Counted from the first letter of the stretch, positions 1 through 6,300 are shown. The stretch: 6,504 bases of DNA from Spirochaetaceae bacterium (GCA_031257135.1 JAIRPH010000118.1:1-6504), one strand, 5' to 3'. The notes: generated by a model not told the origin, from the letters alone. Numbers and translations are program-made.

Positions 1-537
1 GTTTTGTCGGGGATGCTCTACTTATTTACTTCGCCGAGTTCAGGCATCGTCAACTATATGCTGAACAAGATGGGGCATGAAGGCATAAACTTTATGGGAA
101 AAGCGGAATGGTTCCGGCATCTGTTCGTTTTGAGCCATGTATGGCAACACACAGGATATAACGCCATTATTTTTCTTGCGGCTCTCACGGCGATTGATCC
201 GAGCCACTACGAAGCGGCGACGCTGGACGGCGCGTCGAAAATCCAGAAGATATGGTACATCGATCTTCCTGCGATCATGCCTACGGTAATAACGATGCTT
301 CTCCTGCAAGTCGGACGGATGATGAACATGGACACCCAAAAAGCTCTGCTGATGCAGACCGCGACGAATCTTGCGACTTCCGAAATTATCGGAACGTATG
401 TGTATAAAATCGGGCTTATTGATACGCAGTTCAGCTATTCTACCGCGATCAACCTGTTTCAGACCGTGGTAAACTTGGTCATCCTGATAATCGTAAACAA
501 AGTCAGCAAGGCTTTGGCAAACGAAGGTCTCTGGTAA
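1..537 (+). CDS. LplB-type ABC transporter permease, 5'-truncated (C-terminal part)
   Basis: This is an inner-membrane permease subunit of a binding-protein-dependent carbohydrate importer. The frame is open from base 1 and ends at TAA 535-537, giving 178 visible residues. The LplB family is usually about 300 residues, so the N-terminal 40% or so lies outside the window; the in-frame TTG at 4 is not the true start. The cytoplasmic EAA loop that docks on the ATPase is clear at visible residues 71-90: EAA, then DGAS, then the LP pair. Hydrophobic segments lie near residues 40-62, 92-105 and 148-172. The sequence around TYVYKIGL and the ending in NEGLW fit LplB proteins. A YtcP-type partner permease follows after 18 bases and a solute-binding lipoprotein after that, which is the standard gene order. 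The substrate cannot be read from the sequence; oligosaccharides or uronate-type sugars are typical of the family. Confidence 0.92.
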   Translation, partial: VLSGMLYLFTSPSSGIVNYMLNKMGHEGINFMGKAEWFRHLFVLSHVWQHTGYNAIIFLAALTAIDPSHYEAATLDGASKIQKIWYIDLPAIMPTVITMLLLQVGRMMNMDTQKALLMQTATNLATSEIIGTYVYKIGLIDTQFSYSTAINLFQTVVNLVILIIVNKVSKALANEGLW

Positions 538-555
538 TTTTTGTAAGGAAGGAAT

Positions 556-1464
556 ATGCAGGTTCTTAAACAAAAGCAAACCTCCGAGGATAGAATTTTC
601 GATATTATAACCACCGCTTTGATGGCTATAGGCTGTTTCATCATTCTTTATCCTCTCTATTTTATCGTTATCGCGTCCTTCAGCGATCCTCAGTATGTTT
701 TGAACGGCGAAGTAATTCTGTTCCCGAAGGGACTCAATCTTGCCGGGTACAAACGAATCCTGCGGTATACGCCTTTGTGGAGGGGCTACGCCAATTCGCT
801 GTACTATTCGGTTGTAGGCGCGGTATTAAGCGGATTTCTCAGCGTTATTGCCGCGTATCCGCTGTCCCGGCGGGATTTTTCCGGCAGAAAAGCGATGACT
901 CTGATACTGCTTATCGCTATGTTTTTTTCCGGCGGTCTTATTCCTCAATACATTCTGGTAAACGCGCTTAAACTGCGGAATACTTGGGCGGTACTGCTTC
1001 TGGTAGGAGGCATCCAAATTACCAATATATTCATCGCAAGCTCTTATTTTAAGACAACCAATGTTGAGTCTCTTTTTGAAGCGTCTCAAATCGACGGCTG
1101 TACTCATTTCGGGTATTTTTTCAGGATTCTTCTTCCTATTTCAACGCCGATTGTTATTGTGATGCTTCTTTTCTACGGGGTGTGGCAGTGGAACGACTTC
1201 TTCCGGGCGCTTATCTATCTTGACAAACAGCAATACTATCCGATTCAGCTGGTGCTGAAAGATTTGCTGGCGACCAATCAGGTGACCGGCGCGATGTTTG
1301 AAATGCTGGCGGAAGATCAGGAAGCCTACGCGGAGATGCTCAAAGCCGCGGACTCGATGAAATACGGCATCATCATCTTCGCGACGTTGCCGATGCTCCT
1401 GCTCTATCTGATCTTGCAGAGATATTTTGTGCAGGGAATTACCCTCGGTTCGGTTAAAGAATAA
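556..1464 (+). CDS. YtcP/MalG-type ABC carbohydrate transporter permease
   Basis: This is the second inner-membrane permease of the importer, expected to pair with the LplB-type subunit and form the translocation channel. At 302 residues it is full length for YtcP-like proteins. I place membrane segments near residues 17-40, 80-103, 113-135, 142-163, 195-214 and 272-292, the usual six. The EAA loop spans about residues 175-193, with E175-A176, D180-G181 and a late LP pair. The ending in QGITLGSVKE is typical of this subfamily. The start is ATG 556, preceded by a purine-rich Shine-Dalgarno AAGGAAGG at 545-552. The gene is 18 bases after the LplB-type gene and 52 bases before the binding-protein gene, so the three are very likely one operon. 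No ATPase gene is visible nearby; a shared MsmX-like ATPase elsewhere is usual for this class (family knowledge, not seen here). Confidence 0.94.
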   Translation: MQVLKQKQTSEDRIFDIITTALMAIGCFIILYPLYFIVIASFSDPQYVLNGEVILFPKGLNLAGYKRILRYTPLWRGYANSLYYSVVGAVLSGFLSVIAAYPLSRRDFSGRKAMTLILLIAMFFSGGLIPQYILVNALKLRNTWAVLLLVGGIQITNIFIASSYFKTTNVESLFEASQIDGCTHFGYFFRILLPISTPIVIVMLLFYGVWQWNDFFRALIYLDKQQYYPIQLVLKDLLATNQVTGAMFEMLAEDQEAYAEMLKAADSMKYGIIIFATLPMLLLYLILQRYFVQGITLGSVKE

Positions 1465-1470
1465 TCGGTA

Positions 1471-1494
1471 TTACGCTTCGTTAATGAAGTTTAA
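1471..1494 (+). other. weak imperfect stem-loop between permease and binding-protein genes
   Basis: Within the 52-base gap, CTTC (1476-1479) pairs with GAAG (1486-1489) around GTTAAT. The stem extends outward through a G-T wobble and one mismatch to TTA/TAA. It does not cover the binding protein's Shine-Dalgarno. Hairpins between permease and binding-protein genes sometimes stabilise or partly terminate operon mRNA, but this one is weak and has no T-run, so its role is doubtful. Confidence 0.2.
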
Positions 1495-1504
1495 TAGATA
1501 TATT

Positions 1505-1510
1505 AGGAGG
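1505..1510 (+). promoter_or_regulatory. strong ribosome binding site that fixes the binding-protein start
   Basis: A perfect AGGAGG sits 6 bases before ATG 1517. The reading frame is open back to 1427, overlapping the permease gene, but only the 1517 start follows this site and gives a well-formed lipoprotein signal peptide. The start choice is therefore secure. The strong site fits the higher amounts of binding protein that importers usually need. Confidence 0.88.
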
Positions 1511-1516
1511 ATTGTT

Positions 1517-3166
1517 ATGAAGAAACATTGGTTAGGAACAACTGCGCTGTTGTGCGCCGGCATGGTATCCTTGATCGCCTGCAACGGGGGCGGTAGTAAA
1601 GGCGAACCCGCAAAGACCGCCAAAAGTTTAAGCGATGAAGTGATGAACCCCACCGGTATGCCCATAGTCAAGACCCCGGTGACCTTGCATTTTACCGGAA
1701 TCCAGATGAATACCAGCCGTCCCGGACGGTGGGACGAAACCGATATGATGAAAGACACCGCGGAAAAAAGCGGCGTTAAAATCGTATGGGAATGTATCCC
1801 TCAAGCAAGCTGGAAAGAGAAGAAAAACCTTATCATCGCAAGTCAGGAATTGCCGGATGCGTTTATGGCGTCCATGAGCCTTACCGCCGCCGAAGTCGCT
1901 CAGTTCGGAGCCGATGGGGTTCTTGTCCCGCTCGAAGGCTTAATCGACAGCCACGCGCCGAACATCAAGTCCTTAATGACCGAATTCCCCGCCTACGCCG
2001 GAGCGACTCGTAGCCATGACGGACATATCTACGCCTTATCCAGTTGGGAGGACTTGGGATTCGATTCGTTCAGCGCGGCTATCATCAGGAAAGACTGGCT
2101 TGACAAAGTAGGACTGCCGGTACCGTCTACCACGGAAGAATTCTATCAAGCTCTCAAAGCCTTCAAGGACAAAGACGCTTCCGGTACGGGTAAAACTATA
2201 CCTTTCAGCTTTATGTTCAAGGAAAGCCAGATGCTGAACCGCGAGGTAAAACGTGAATTTGAATGGGTTTTCCTTTCTTTCGGCGTCGGCGATAATCCCT
2301 ATCATATCTTCATCGAAGATAATAACGAAGTGGTATTTACCGCTTCTCAGCCGGGTTACAAGGAAGCGGTTCAGTACCTTCACCGGCTCTATTCGGAAGG
2401 GCTTATTGACGCTGAAGTGTTCACCCAAGACAGAACCCTTTTAACGAACAAGATTCGCCAGAACAATGTCGGAGTGTACACAGACTACCGCCTTGAGTAT
2501 TCTATGGCTGATCCTAAATCCGAATCGTTATATACGTTAGTGCCTCCGCTTAAAGGACCTCACGGCGACCAGCGGTGGCTCAGAGCGCAGATCGGCGTTT
2601 CCGAAGGGGCTTTCGCCGTTACCAGCGCCTGCAAATACCCGGAAGTCGCTGTTCGGTGGCTTGATTTTATCAATGAGGAACAAAATAACATACAAATGCG
2701 GTACGGTATGTTCAAGCCCGAAGATTGGACCGCCAGTGAAGCGCTCATTCCGTCAAAAACCGTTACCGGCAAATGGGAAGTAAATACCCGCCCGAGTTCT
2801 ATTGATCCGAGCAACTGGCCCTTCAGTTCTCCGATTTCGGTTATGCCGGTTGTCACCCCCGCCAGAATGATTGATAAATATATCGCTGAAAAAGGCAGTA
2901 ATGTAGCCAAAACCAAAGCCTGCGATTTTTATCGCCCTTATCTCACGAAGAATCCGTATAACTACTTATGGCGGTTTACGAATGATGAGCTTGAGGAGCT
3001 TGCTCTGCTTCAGACGGATTTGCTTGGCTACGTTGACCGGAAAATGGCGGAGTGGATTTCAGGAGAAGCTAATATCGAACAGGACTGGGATTCCTACCTG
3101 AACGAACTGAAACGCCGCAATGTTGATCAGTACCTCGCTATGTATAAAAAAGCCTATAAGCCCTAA
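1517..3166 (+). CDS. LplA-type extracellular solute-binding lipoprotein of the ABC importer
   Basis: This lipid-anchored protein captures the substrate outside the inner membrane and delivers it to the two permeases. It has 549 residues from ATG 1517, a usual size for the large LplA-like binding proteins. Residues 1-21 form a lipoprotein signal (MKKHW, then a hydrophobic core) ending in the lipobox LIAC, with lipidated Cys22. A Gly/Ser-rich tether follows, then the family-typical NPTGMPIV at 44-51. Further family features are KKNLIIASQELPD, the DGHIYAL stretch, WLDKVGLPVPSTTEEFYQAL, LYSEGLID at 291-298 and WLDFINEE from Trp381. The stretch at 216-229 resembles the calcium-loop-like DxDxNGxGxxDEIP motif of relatives but lacks the acidic DE pair. 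The gene follows the permeases in the same direction and is probably the last importer gene here. Substrate is unknown; carbohydrate is the family expectation. Confidence 0.93.
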   Translation: MKKHWLGTTALLCAGMVSLIACNGGGSKGEPAKTAKSLSDEVMNPTGMPIVKTPVTLHFTGIQMNTSRPGRWDETDMMKDTAEKSGVKIVWECIPQASWKEKKNLIIASQELPDAFMASMSLTAAEVAQFGADGVLVPLEGLIDSHAPNIKSLMTEFPAYAGATRSHDGHIYALSSWEDLGFDSFSAAIIRKDWLDKVGLPVPSTTEEFYQALKAFKDKDASGTGKTIPFSFMFKESQMLNREVKREFEWVFLSFGVGDNPYHIFIEDNNEVVFTASQPGYKEAVQYLHRLYSEGLIDAEVFTQDRTLLTNKIRQNNVGVYTDYRLEYSMADPKSESLYTLVPPLKGPHGDQRWLRAQIGVSEGAFAVTSACKYPEVAVRWLDFINEEQNNIQMRYGMFKPEDWTASEALIPSKTVTGKWEVNTRPSSIDPSNWPFSSPISVMPVVTPARMIDKYIAEKGSNVAKTKACDFYRPYLTKNPYNYLWRFTNDELEELALLQTDLLGYVDRKMAEWISGEANIEQDWDSYLNELKRRNVDQYLAMYKKAYKP

Positions 3167-3179
3167 AGACTGCTAAACC

Positions 3180-3209
3180 CGGAGAGGCTATGTGAAAACA
3201 GCTTCTCCG
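3180..3209 (+). promoter_or_regulatory. hairpin covering the coaE Shine-Dalgarno, with the start codon in the loop
   Basis: Bases 3180-3189 (CGGAGAGGCT) pair with 3200-3209 (AGCTTCTCCG). This makes a 10-bp stem with one G-T wobble and a 10-base loop. The left arm contains the Shine-Dalgarno GGAGAGG (3181-3187) and the loop contains GTG 3192. In mRNA read through from the transporter genes this fold would hide the ribosome site. The pairing is seen directly; translational control is inferred. If coaE really starts at ATG 3261, the hairpin would lie in the leader instead. The nearest T-rich run (about 3222-3230) is too far away for a standard intrinsic terminator. Confidence 0.5.
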
Positions 3210-3887
3210 CGTTCTCGTCCGCCTTATTTTTCCGCCGGTATATGCCGAAAATATAGCCTAATGCAACGAGACGATGCTACGGTTCTTATCGGTCTAACCG
3301 GAACCTATTGTGCAGGAAAAAATCATATAGCCCAATTTCTGGAACATCGAGGACTGCCGGTACTGGATGTGGATAAGCTGGGACATCAGGCTCTTGAGCT
3401 GGAAAAAGACGCCGTTCTTGAACGGTTCGGCTCCTCGATTCTGGGAGAAAATAGAGCTATAGACCGCAGGCTTCTGGGGGCGCGGGTCTTCGGCAATCCT
3501 TCTGCGTTAGCTGACCTAGAAAGGATAGTGCATCCTGCCGTAAATCGGCTTACCGATGAGTGGATTGAAAACCGCCGGGGAAAGCCGTGCGTTATCAATG
3601 CGGCTCTGCTTCATAAATCTTCCGGCTTTGACCGGCTTGCGTTTATTATTCTCGTGAAAGCTCCGGTTCTTGTGCGGCTGTTACGCGCTAAAAAAAGGGA
3701 CCGTCTCTCGTGGCTCGCGCTTATTAAACGATTCAACAGCCAGCGGGAATTCACCGCTCAATATTTTCGGAAAAATGCCGATATTCATATAGTATATAAT
3801 GGCGGATTCCTAGATTTTTGGATCCCTCTTTTCAAAGGAAGCGCCGAGAGGCAAGTAGATAAAATTCTTTCTTTGAAATTATTATAA
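3192..3887 (+). CDS. coaE: dephospho-CoA kinase
   Basis: This cytoplasmic kinase phosphorylates the ribose 3'-hydroxyl of dephospho-CoA with ATP, the last step of coenzyme A synthesis. Counted from GTG 3192 it has 231 residues. The P-loop is GTYCAGKN (37-44), with Asn44 where Ser/Thr normally follows the Lys. Next come the LDVDKLGH segment (Asp59 and Asp61, matching the conserved DxD), IVHPAV (112-117), VINAALLHK (134-142, matching the usual PLLFE region but without its Pro) and an Arg-rich lid helix ending in NSQ at about 162-185. GTG 3192 has a Shine-Dalgarno GGAGAGG 4 bases away. It adds about 23 residues before ATG 3261 (residue 24), which family length would favour but which has no visible ribosome site. 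The start is therefore uncertain. The gene is 25 bases after the binding-protein gene and 33 bases before a SPOR-domain gene. Confidence 0.88.
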   Translation: MKTASPRSRPPYFSAGICRKYSLMQRDDATVLIGLTGTYCAGKNHIAQFLEHRGLPVLDVDKLGHQALELEKDAVLERFGSSILGENRAIDRRLLGARVFGNPSALADLERIVHPAVNRLTDEWIENRRGKPCVINAALLHKSSGFDRLAFIILVKAPVLVRLLRAKKRDRLSWLALIKRFNSQREFTAQYFRKNADIHIVYNGGFLDFWIPLFKGSAERQVDKILSLKLL

Positions 3888-3894
3888 AAAATAT

Positions 3895-3908
3895 AAGCGT
3901 ATATGCTT
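3895..3908 (+). promoter_or_regulatory. imperfect palindrome in the AT-rich gap before the SPOR gene
   Basis: AAGCGTATATGCTT is a 14-base near-palindrome (12 of 14 positions symmetric) just before the Shine-Dalgarno of the SPOR gene. The surrounding bases from about 3861 are very AT-rich and include TTGAAA at 3873-3878. No -10 element lies at normal spacing from it, since TATAAG at 3892 is only 13 bases away. A local promoter or operator is possible but not established. Confidence 0.2.
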
Positions 3909-3913
3909 GAGGA
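3908..3913 (+). promoter_or_regulatory. ribosome binding site that decides the SPOR gene start
   Basis: TGAGGA lies 7 bases before ATG 3921. An in-frame ATG at 3903 lies upstream of this site and has no Shine-Dalgarno of its own. It would only add MLEDNN before a normal membrane anchor. Start 3921 is preferred. Confidence 0.7.
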
Positions 3914-3920
3914 TAATAAT

Positions 3921-4814
3921 ATGGAAAAGAAAAAACTGTTATTGGTAGCGGTTTCTGTTGGTATTTTTCTTATAATTGTGATAGGATTGTCTATACTTAT
4001 TTTTCTGCCAAAAAACAAAGAATCTCAGACGGCTTCCCGGTTTGTTTCACGGGAGGATACGGCGCGGAATAATACCCCCTCAAGATCTGAACCGATAGTA
4101 CCTTCTACCGCGGAGGCTGAATCTTCATCTGAGCCGAGAGAACCGGCAACGGTAGACGCAGTGGAACTGCTGAGGAACCGAGAAGACATCGGAGGGCTAC
4201 AGCCTCCGCCTGCGCCCCTGACAGTCGCCCCCGCTACGCCGCCGAGGACCAGCGTCAGCAATAACGGCTCAAGTTTAGTAATTGAGGTTCCGCGCCCGTC
4301 CAGCGCGGCTATTCCTAATTCGCCTTCGGCGTCTCCTTCATCGCCGTCGTCTGCAACCGTTCCTAGACCTTCCGCGTCGTCCAGTCAGATGGTGAATCCA
4401 AACGCCGTCAGACCGACCGTATCTCAGCCTGCATCATCTTCCGCGCCGAGCGGTTCTCTCGTAACCGCTCCGCCTCCGGCTGTAGCCGCGTCTCGTCCTG
4501 CCGGCGCGGCCGCTGTTTCCGTACCTTCCGCGCCGGCTCCCAGACCAATAGCGTCAACGAGAGCGCGGGAAAATTATTGGGTTCAAGTAGGCTCTTTTTC
4601 CACCCAGGTTAGGGCTGAGGACGCAAAAGAGGCGCTTGCGGCAAAAGGCATTACCGCCATCATAGTAAATCGGGATGTGAATGGGCAGAACTTTTTCCGA
4701 GTTCGCATTGGACCCTATACTTCTCAAAACGAAGCGGATTATTGGGTCGCCCGCATCAAGAATATAAACGGCTTTGAAAACAGCCAAATTTGGCAAAGTC
4801 AATCAGAACTATAA
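3921..4814 (+). CDS. membrane-anchored SPOR-domain protein with a long low-complexity linker
   Basis: A protein of 297 residues. MEKKK is followed by one hydrophobic segment (about 6-29), giving a predicted type II anchor with the rest in the periplasm. Residues 30 to about 213 are rich in Pro, Ser and Ala, with PSSPSS-like and PRPSASSS-like runs, and look disordered. The C-terminal 80 or so residues (from about 218) form a SPOR domain: YWVQVGSFSTQVRAEDAKEAL, KGITAIIV, then FFRVRIGPYTSQNEADYW. SPOR domains bind peptidoglycan stripped of stem peptides, which is enriched at division sites. This architecture resembles FtsN- and DedD-like proteins, so a cell-division or septal-wall role is a reasonable inference, but no FtsN-specific motif was recognised. 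There is no cysteine. It lies 33 bases after coaE and 34 bases before a predicted outer-membrane protein gene, probably in the same transcript. Confidence 0.88.
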   Translation: MEKKKLLLVAVSVGIFLIIVIGLSILIFLPKNKESQTASRFVSREDTARNNTPSRSEPIVPSTAEAESSSEPREPATVDAVELLRNREDIGGLQPPPAPLTVAPATPPRTSVSNNGSSLVIEVPRPSSAAIPNSPSASPSSPSSATVPRPSASSSQMVNPNAVRPTVSQPASSSAPSGSLVTAPPPAVAASRPAGAAAVSVPSAPAPRPIASTRARENYWVQVGSFSTQVRAEDAKEALAAKGITAIIVNRDVNGQNFFRVRIGPYTSQNEADYWVARIKNINGFENSQIWQSQSEL

Positions 4815-4829
4815 AAGTATTTGCCGTCT

Positions 4830-4849
4830 TACTTCCATATAAGGAGGTA
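4830..4849 (+). promoter_or_regulatory. hairpin that pairs away the Shine-Dalgarno of the beta-barrel gene
   Basis: Bases 4830-4836 (TACTTCC) pair with 4843-4849 (GGAGGTA) around the loop ATATAA. This gives a 7-bp stem with one T-G wobble. The paired strand contains the core GGAGG and the first base of ATG 4849. The full site AAGGAGGT (4841-4848) is a near-perfect match to the 16S 3' end, yet its GGAGG is only one base from the ATG. A modest AU/GU-containing stem over a strong site is the form seen in RNA thermometers and other translation switches. The pairing is seen; the function is inferred. Confidence 0.45.
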
Positions 4850-6300
4850 TGAAGGACAAACAATTTTTTATACTGGCTTTTTTGTTTATCAATGCGGCGC
4901 TTTATGCGGACTTGAAAACCTCTAAGACTCCGAGTTTTTTTGACGCCTCTAATGGGTTGTGGAGTTTTTTGTGGACCGGCTCATGGGAACATGAGAAATC
5001 TCTCGTCAATCGGGGCGATCTGTGGGTATATATACCGTGGCAGACTTTTTCTCTGCGGTTGCAGGTTATTGACAAACGGCCGGTTCCGCCGTGGGAGCAT
5101 ATCGATGCCGGTATTACGGCTCTTTCCGGGGGGATTTATCACCAACAGACAGGTTCCCGGCTCTTATATGGTATTATAACTGAATGGGGGCTTGCCGCGC
5201 GGCTTCGCAGTCCGTGGAGTTCCGCGCTTCCTTTTGCGGAGAATCACAGACCTTCCGGCGGAGATTTACAAACTACCCCGTCTTCTTCCAAAAAGCCCGG
5301 AACGTACCTCTACCTAAAGAGTCCGCAGTTGGGAATGTTTAAGGGATATATGTCGGCGATGGCGGATAATGATGCAAGTCTAGGGCTTACCGGAGGGCTT
5401 GAACTTCGATTCAAGCCGAAAACGAATCTGCGCCTTGAGGGATTCTATACGGAGAAGACTTTATCCGCCTATACTCCTTCACCGTGGTTTTCCGAATCTC
5501 CTCCTTTGCCGGAACGGAACTTTCAGCTTTACGCCTTTAGCGCGGTTTATTCGGCTTCGTTGCTCGGTATCGCCGCGGACTGGGCATACTCTGATACCTT
5601 TGCCTATGGACGAGATATGTACGGCAATCTAGGAATCCGCATTGGAAACCGTCCGTGGCGGCTGTCCCTTGGGGCTGACGCGGCCGGAAACCGTTATGTA
5701 GACAGAGACGGTTCCCCTGCCGGACCGGGGTTCAGGCTTGGGATGAAAGCCGAATATTACGGCAGAAAAACCAGCCTATTCCGAGTTAGCGCCGCCTTTC
5801 GAGCCGATGAGATAGGCTCGTCTTTCCAGCGAAGCTCCGCCGGCATCTATTACCGATTTCCCCGGGATTTCGTCGATTTTCCAATAAAACCTGCCCGTTT
5901 TTCTGTAACGGTCAGCCGGAACGCGTCAAATCTGGAAAAAATAGAGGATAAACTGGAAGGACTTATCGGTATTACTTGGGGACCGGTTCAGTCGGTACTT
6001 TCCGGCGCGGTAAGCGGAATTTTTTCAGCCGAGGATCAACCTATACCATTTCCCATCCCGGAAGATTCCCTAGCGTTCGGGTCCGCTAAAATTTCCGGCG
6101 AAGTATCGTATCGGCTTGGTATTTTTGGGTTTAAGACAAGTCTCGGCTATACGGTTAAAAACAACCAAATAGCCCGCTGGAATCTTGCCTTGTACGCTTC
6201 TGTACAGGGCAAGCGAGGCGGACTCAGCCTCAAGGCGGCATCCCCGGATTTCCCTGCCCGCTGGACCTATACCGTATCTTGGCGGCTTCAGAAAAGGTAA
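4849..6300 (+). CDS. predicted outer-membrane beta-barrel protein, family not recognised
   Basis: A 483-residue exported protein with a Sec signal peptide: MKDKQ, a hydrophobic core, and predicted cleavage after ALYA at residue 20. The mature part has no cysteine. It is built of many alternating polar/hydrophobic, aromatic-rich stretches typical of transmembrane beta-strands, for example around FSLRLQVI, NLRLEGFYTE, FQLYAFSAVYS, AKISGEVSYRLGIFGF, LALYASVQGK and the final RWTYTVSWRLQ. The loops are rich in Gly, Ser and Pro. It ends in QKR, not the terminal aromatic residue of classical barrel-assembly signals, though TYTVSW lies just before. I do not recognise a named family, so a porin or other envelope role is only inferred. 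ATG 4849 is the only sensible start because a stop (4840-4842) lies just upstream in frame. The gene follows the SPOR gene by 34 bases and converges with a minus-strand gene 3 bases downstream. Confidence 0.8.
   Translation: MKDKQFFILAFLFINAALYADLKTSKTPSFFDASNGLWSFLWTGSWEHEKSLVNRGDLWVYIPWQTFSLRLQVIDKRPVPPWEHIDAGITALSGGIYHQQTGSRLLYGIITEWGLAARLRSPWSSALPFAENHRPSGGDLQTTPSSSKKPGTYLYLKSPQLGMFKGYMSAMADNDASLGLTGGLELRFKPKTNLRLEGFYTEKTLSAYTPSPWFSESPPLPERNFQLYAFSAVYSASLLGIAADWAYSDTFAYGRDMYGNLGIRIGNRPWRLSLGADAAGNRYVDRDGSPAGPGFRLGMKAEYYGRKTSLFRVSAAFRADEIGSSFQRSSAGIYYRFPRDFVDFPIKPARFSVTVSRNASNLEKIEDKLEGLIGITWGPVQSVLSGAVSGIFSAEDQPIPFPIPEDSLAFGSAKISGEVSYRLGIFGFKTSLGYTVKNNQIARWNLALYASVQGKRGGLSLKAASPDFPARWTYTVSWRLQKR
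6184..6213 (+). repeat. 12-bp inverted repeat (stem-loop) inside the beta-barrel gene's 3' end
   Basis: CTTGCCTTGTAC (6184-6195) pairs with GTACAGGGCAAG (6202-6213) around the 6-base loop GCTTCT. All 12 positions pair on the + strand if one T-G wobble at 6190/6207 is allowed; on the - strand that pair is an A-C mismatch. It lies in frame over codons 446-455 (LALYASVQGK), about 90 bases before the stop. No T-run follows on either strand, so it is not a standard intrinsic terminator. Confidence 0.6.

Noticed and set aside
40..579. Long minus-strand open frame (179 residues) opposite the LplB-type permease
   Set aside because: The plus strand encodes a clear permease with an EAA loop; the minus-strand peptide has no recognisable domain and a composition typical of a shadow frame.
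1427..1516. Upstream in-frame extension of the binding protein, overlapping the permease gene
   Set aside because: The 1517 start has a perfect AGGAGG at 6 bases and gives a proper lipoprotein signal; the extension would bury the signal peptide.
1..3166. Idea that the importer is defective because no ATPase gene is present
   Set aside because: LplB/YtcP-type importers commonly use a shared ATPase encoded elsewhere, and the upstream part of the operon is outside the window.
3873..3904. Possible sigma-70 promoter before the SPOR gene (TTGAAA plus an AT-rich -10 region)
   Set aside because: No -10 hexamer lies at 16-18 bases; the closest candidates are 13 or 20 or more bases away. It is mentioned only as an AT-rich gap.
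4448..4470. Perfect 8-bp inverted repeat with a 7-base loop in the SPOR linker (GAGCGGTT / AACCGCTC)
   Set aside because: About one such repeat is expected by chance in a window of this size. It lies mid-gene with no T-run and no start or stop nearby.
4038..4560. Pro/Ser/Ala-rich stretch considered as a tandem-repeat array
   Set aside because: The composition is biased but no regular repeat unit or period was found; it is better described as a disordered linker.
5800..5820. 6-bp inverted repeat CGAGCC / GGCTCG followed by TCTTT in the barrel gene
   Set aside because: The stem is short, it lies mid-gene and the following run is only a weak T-tract; chance is likely.
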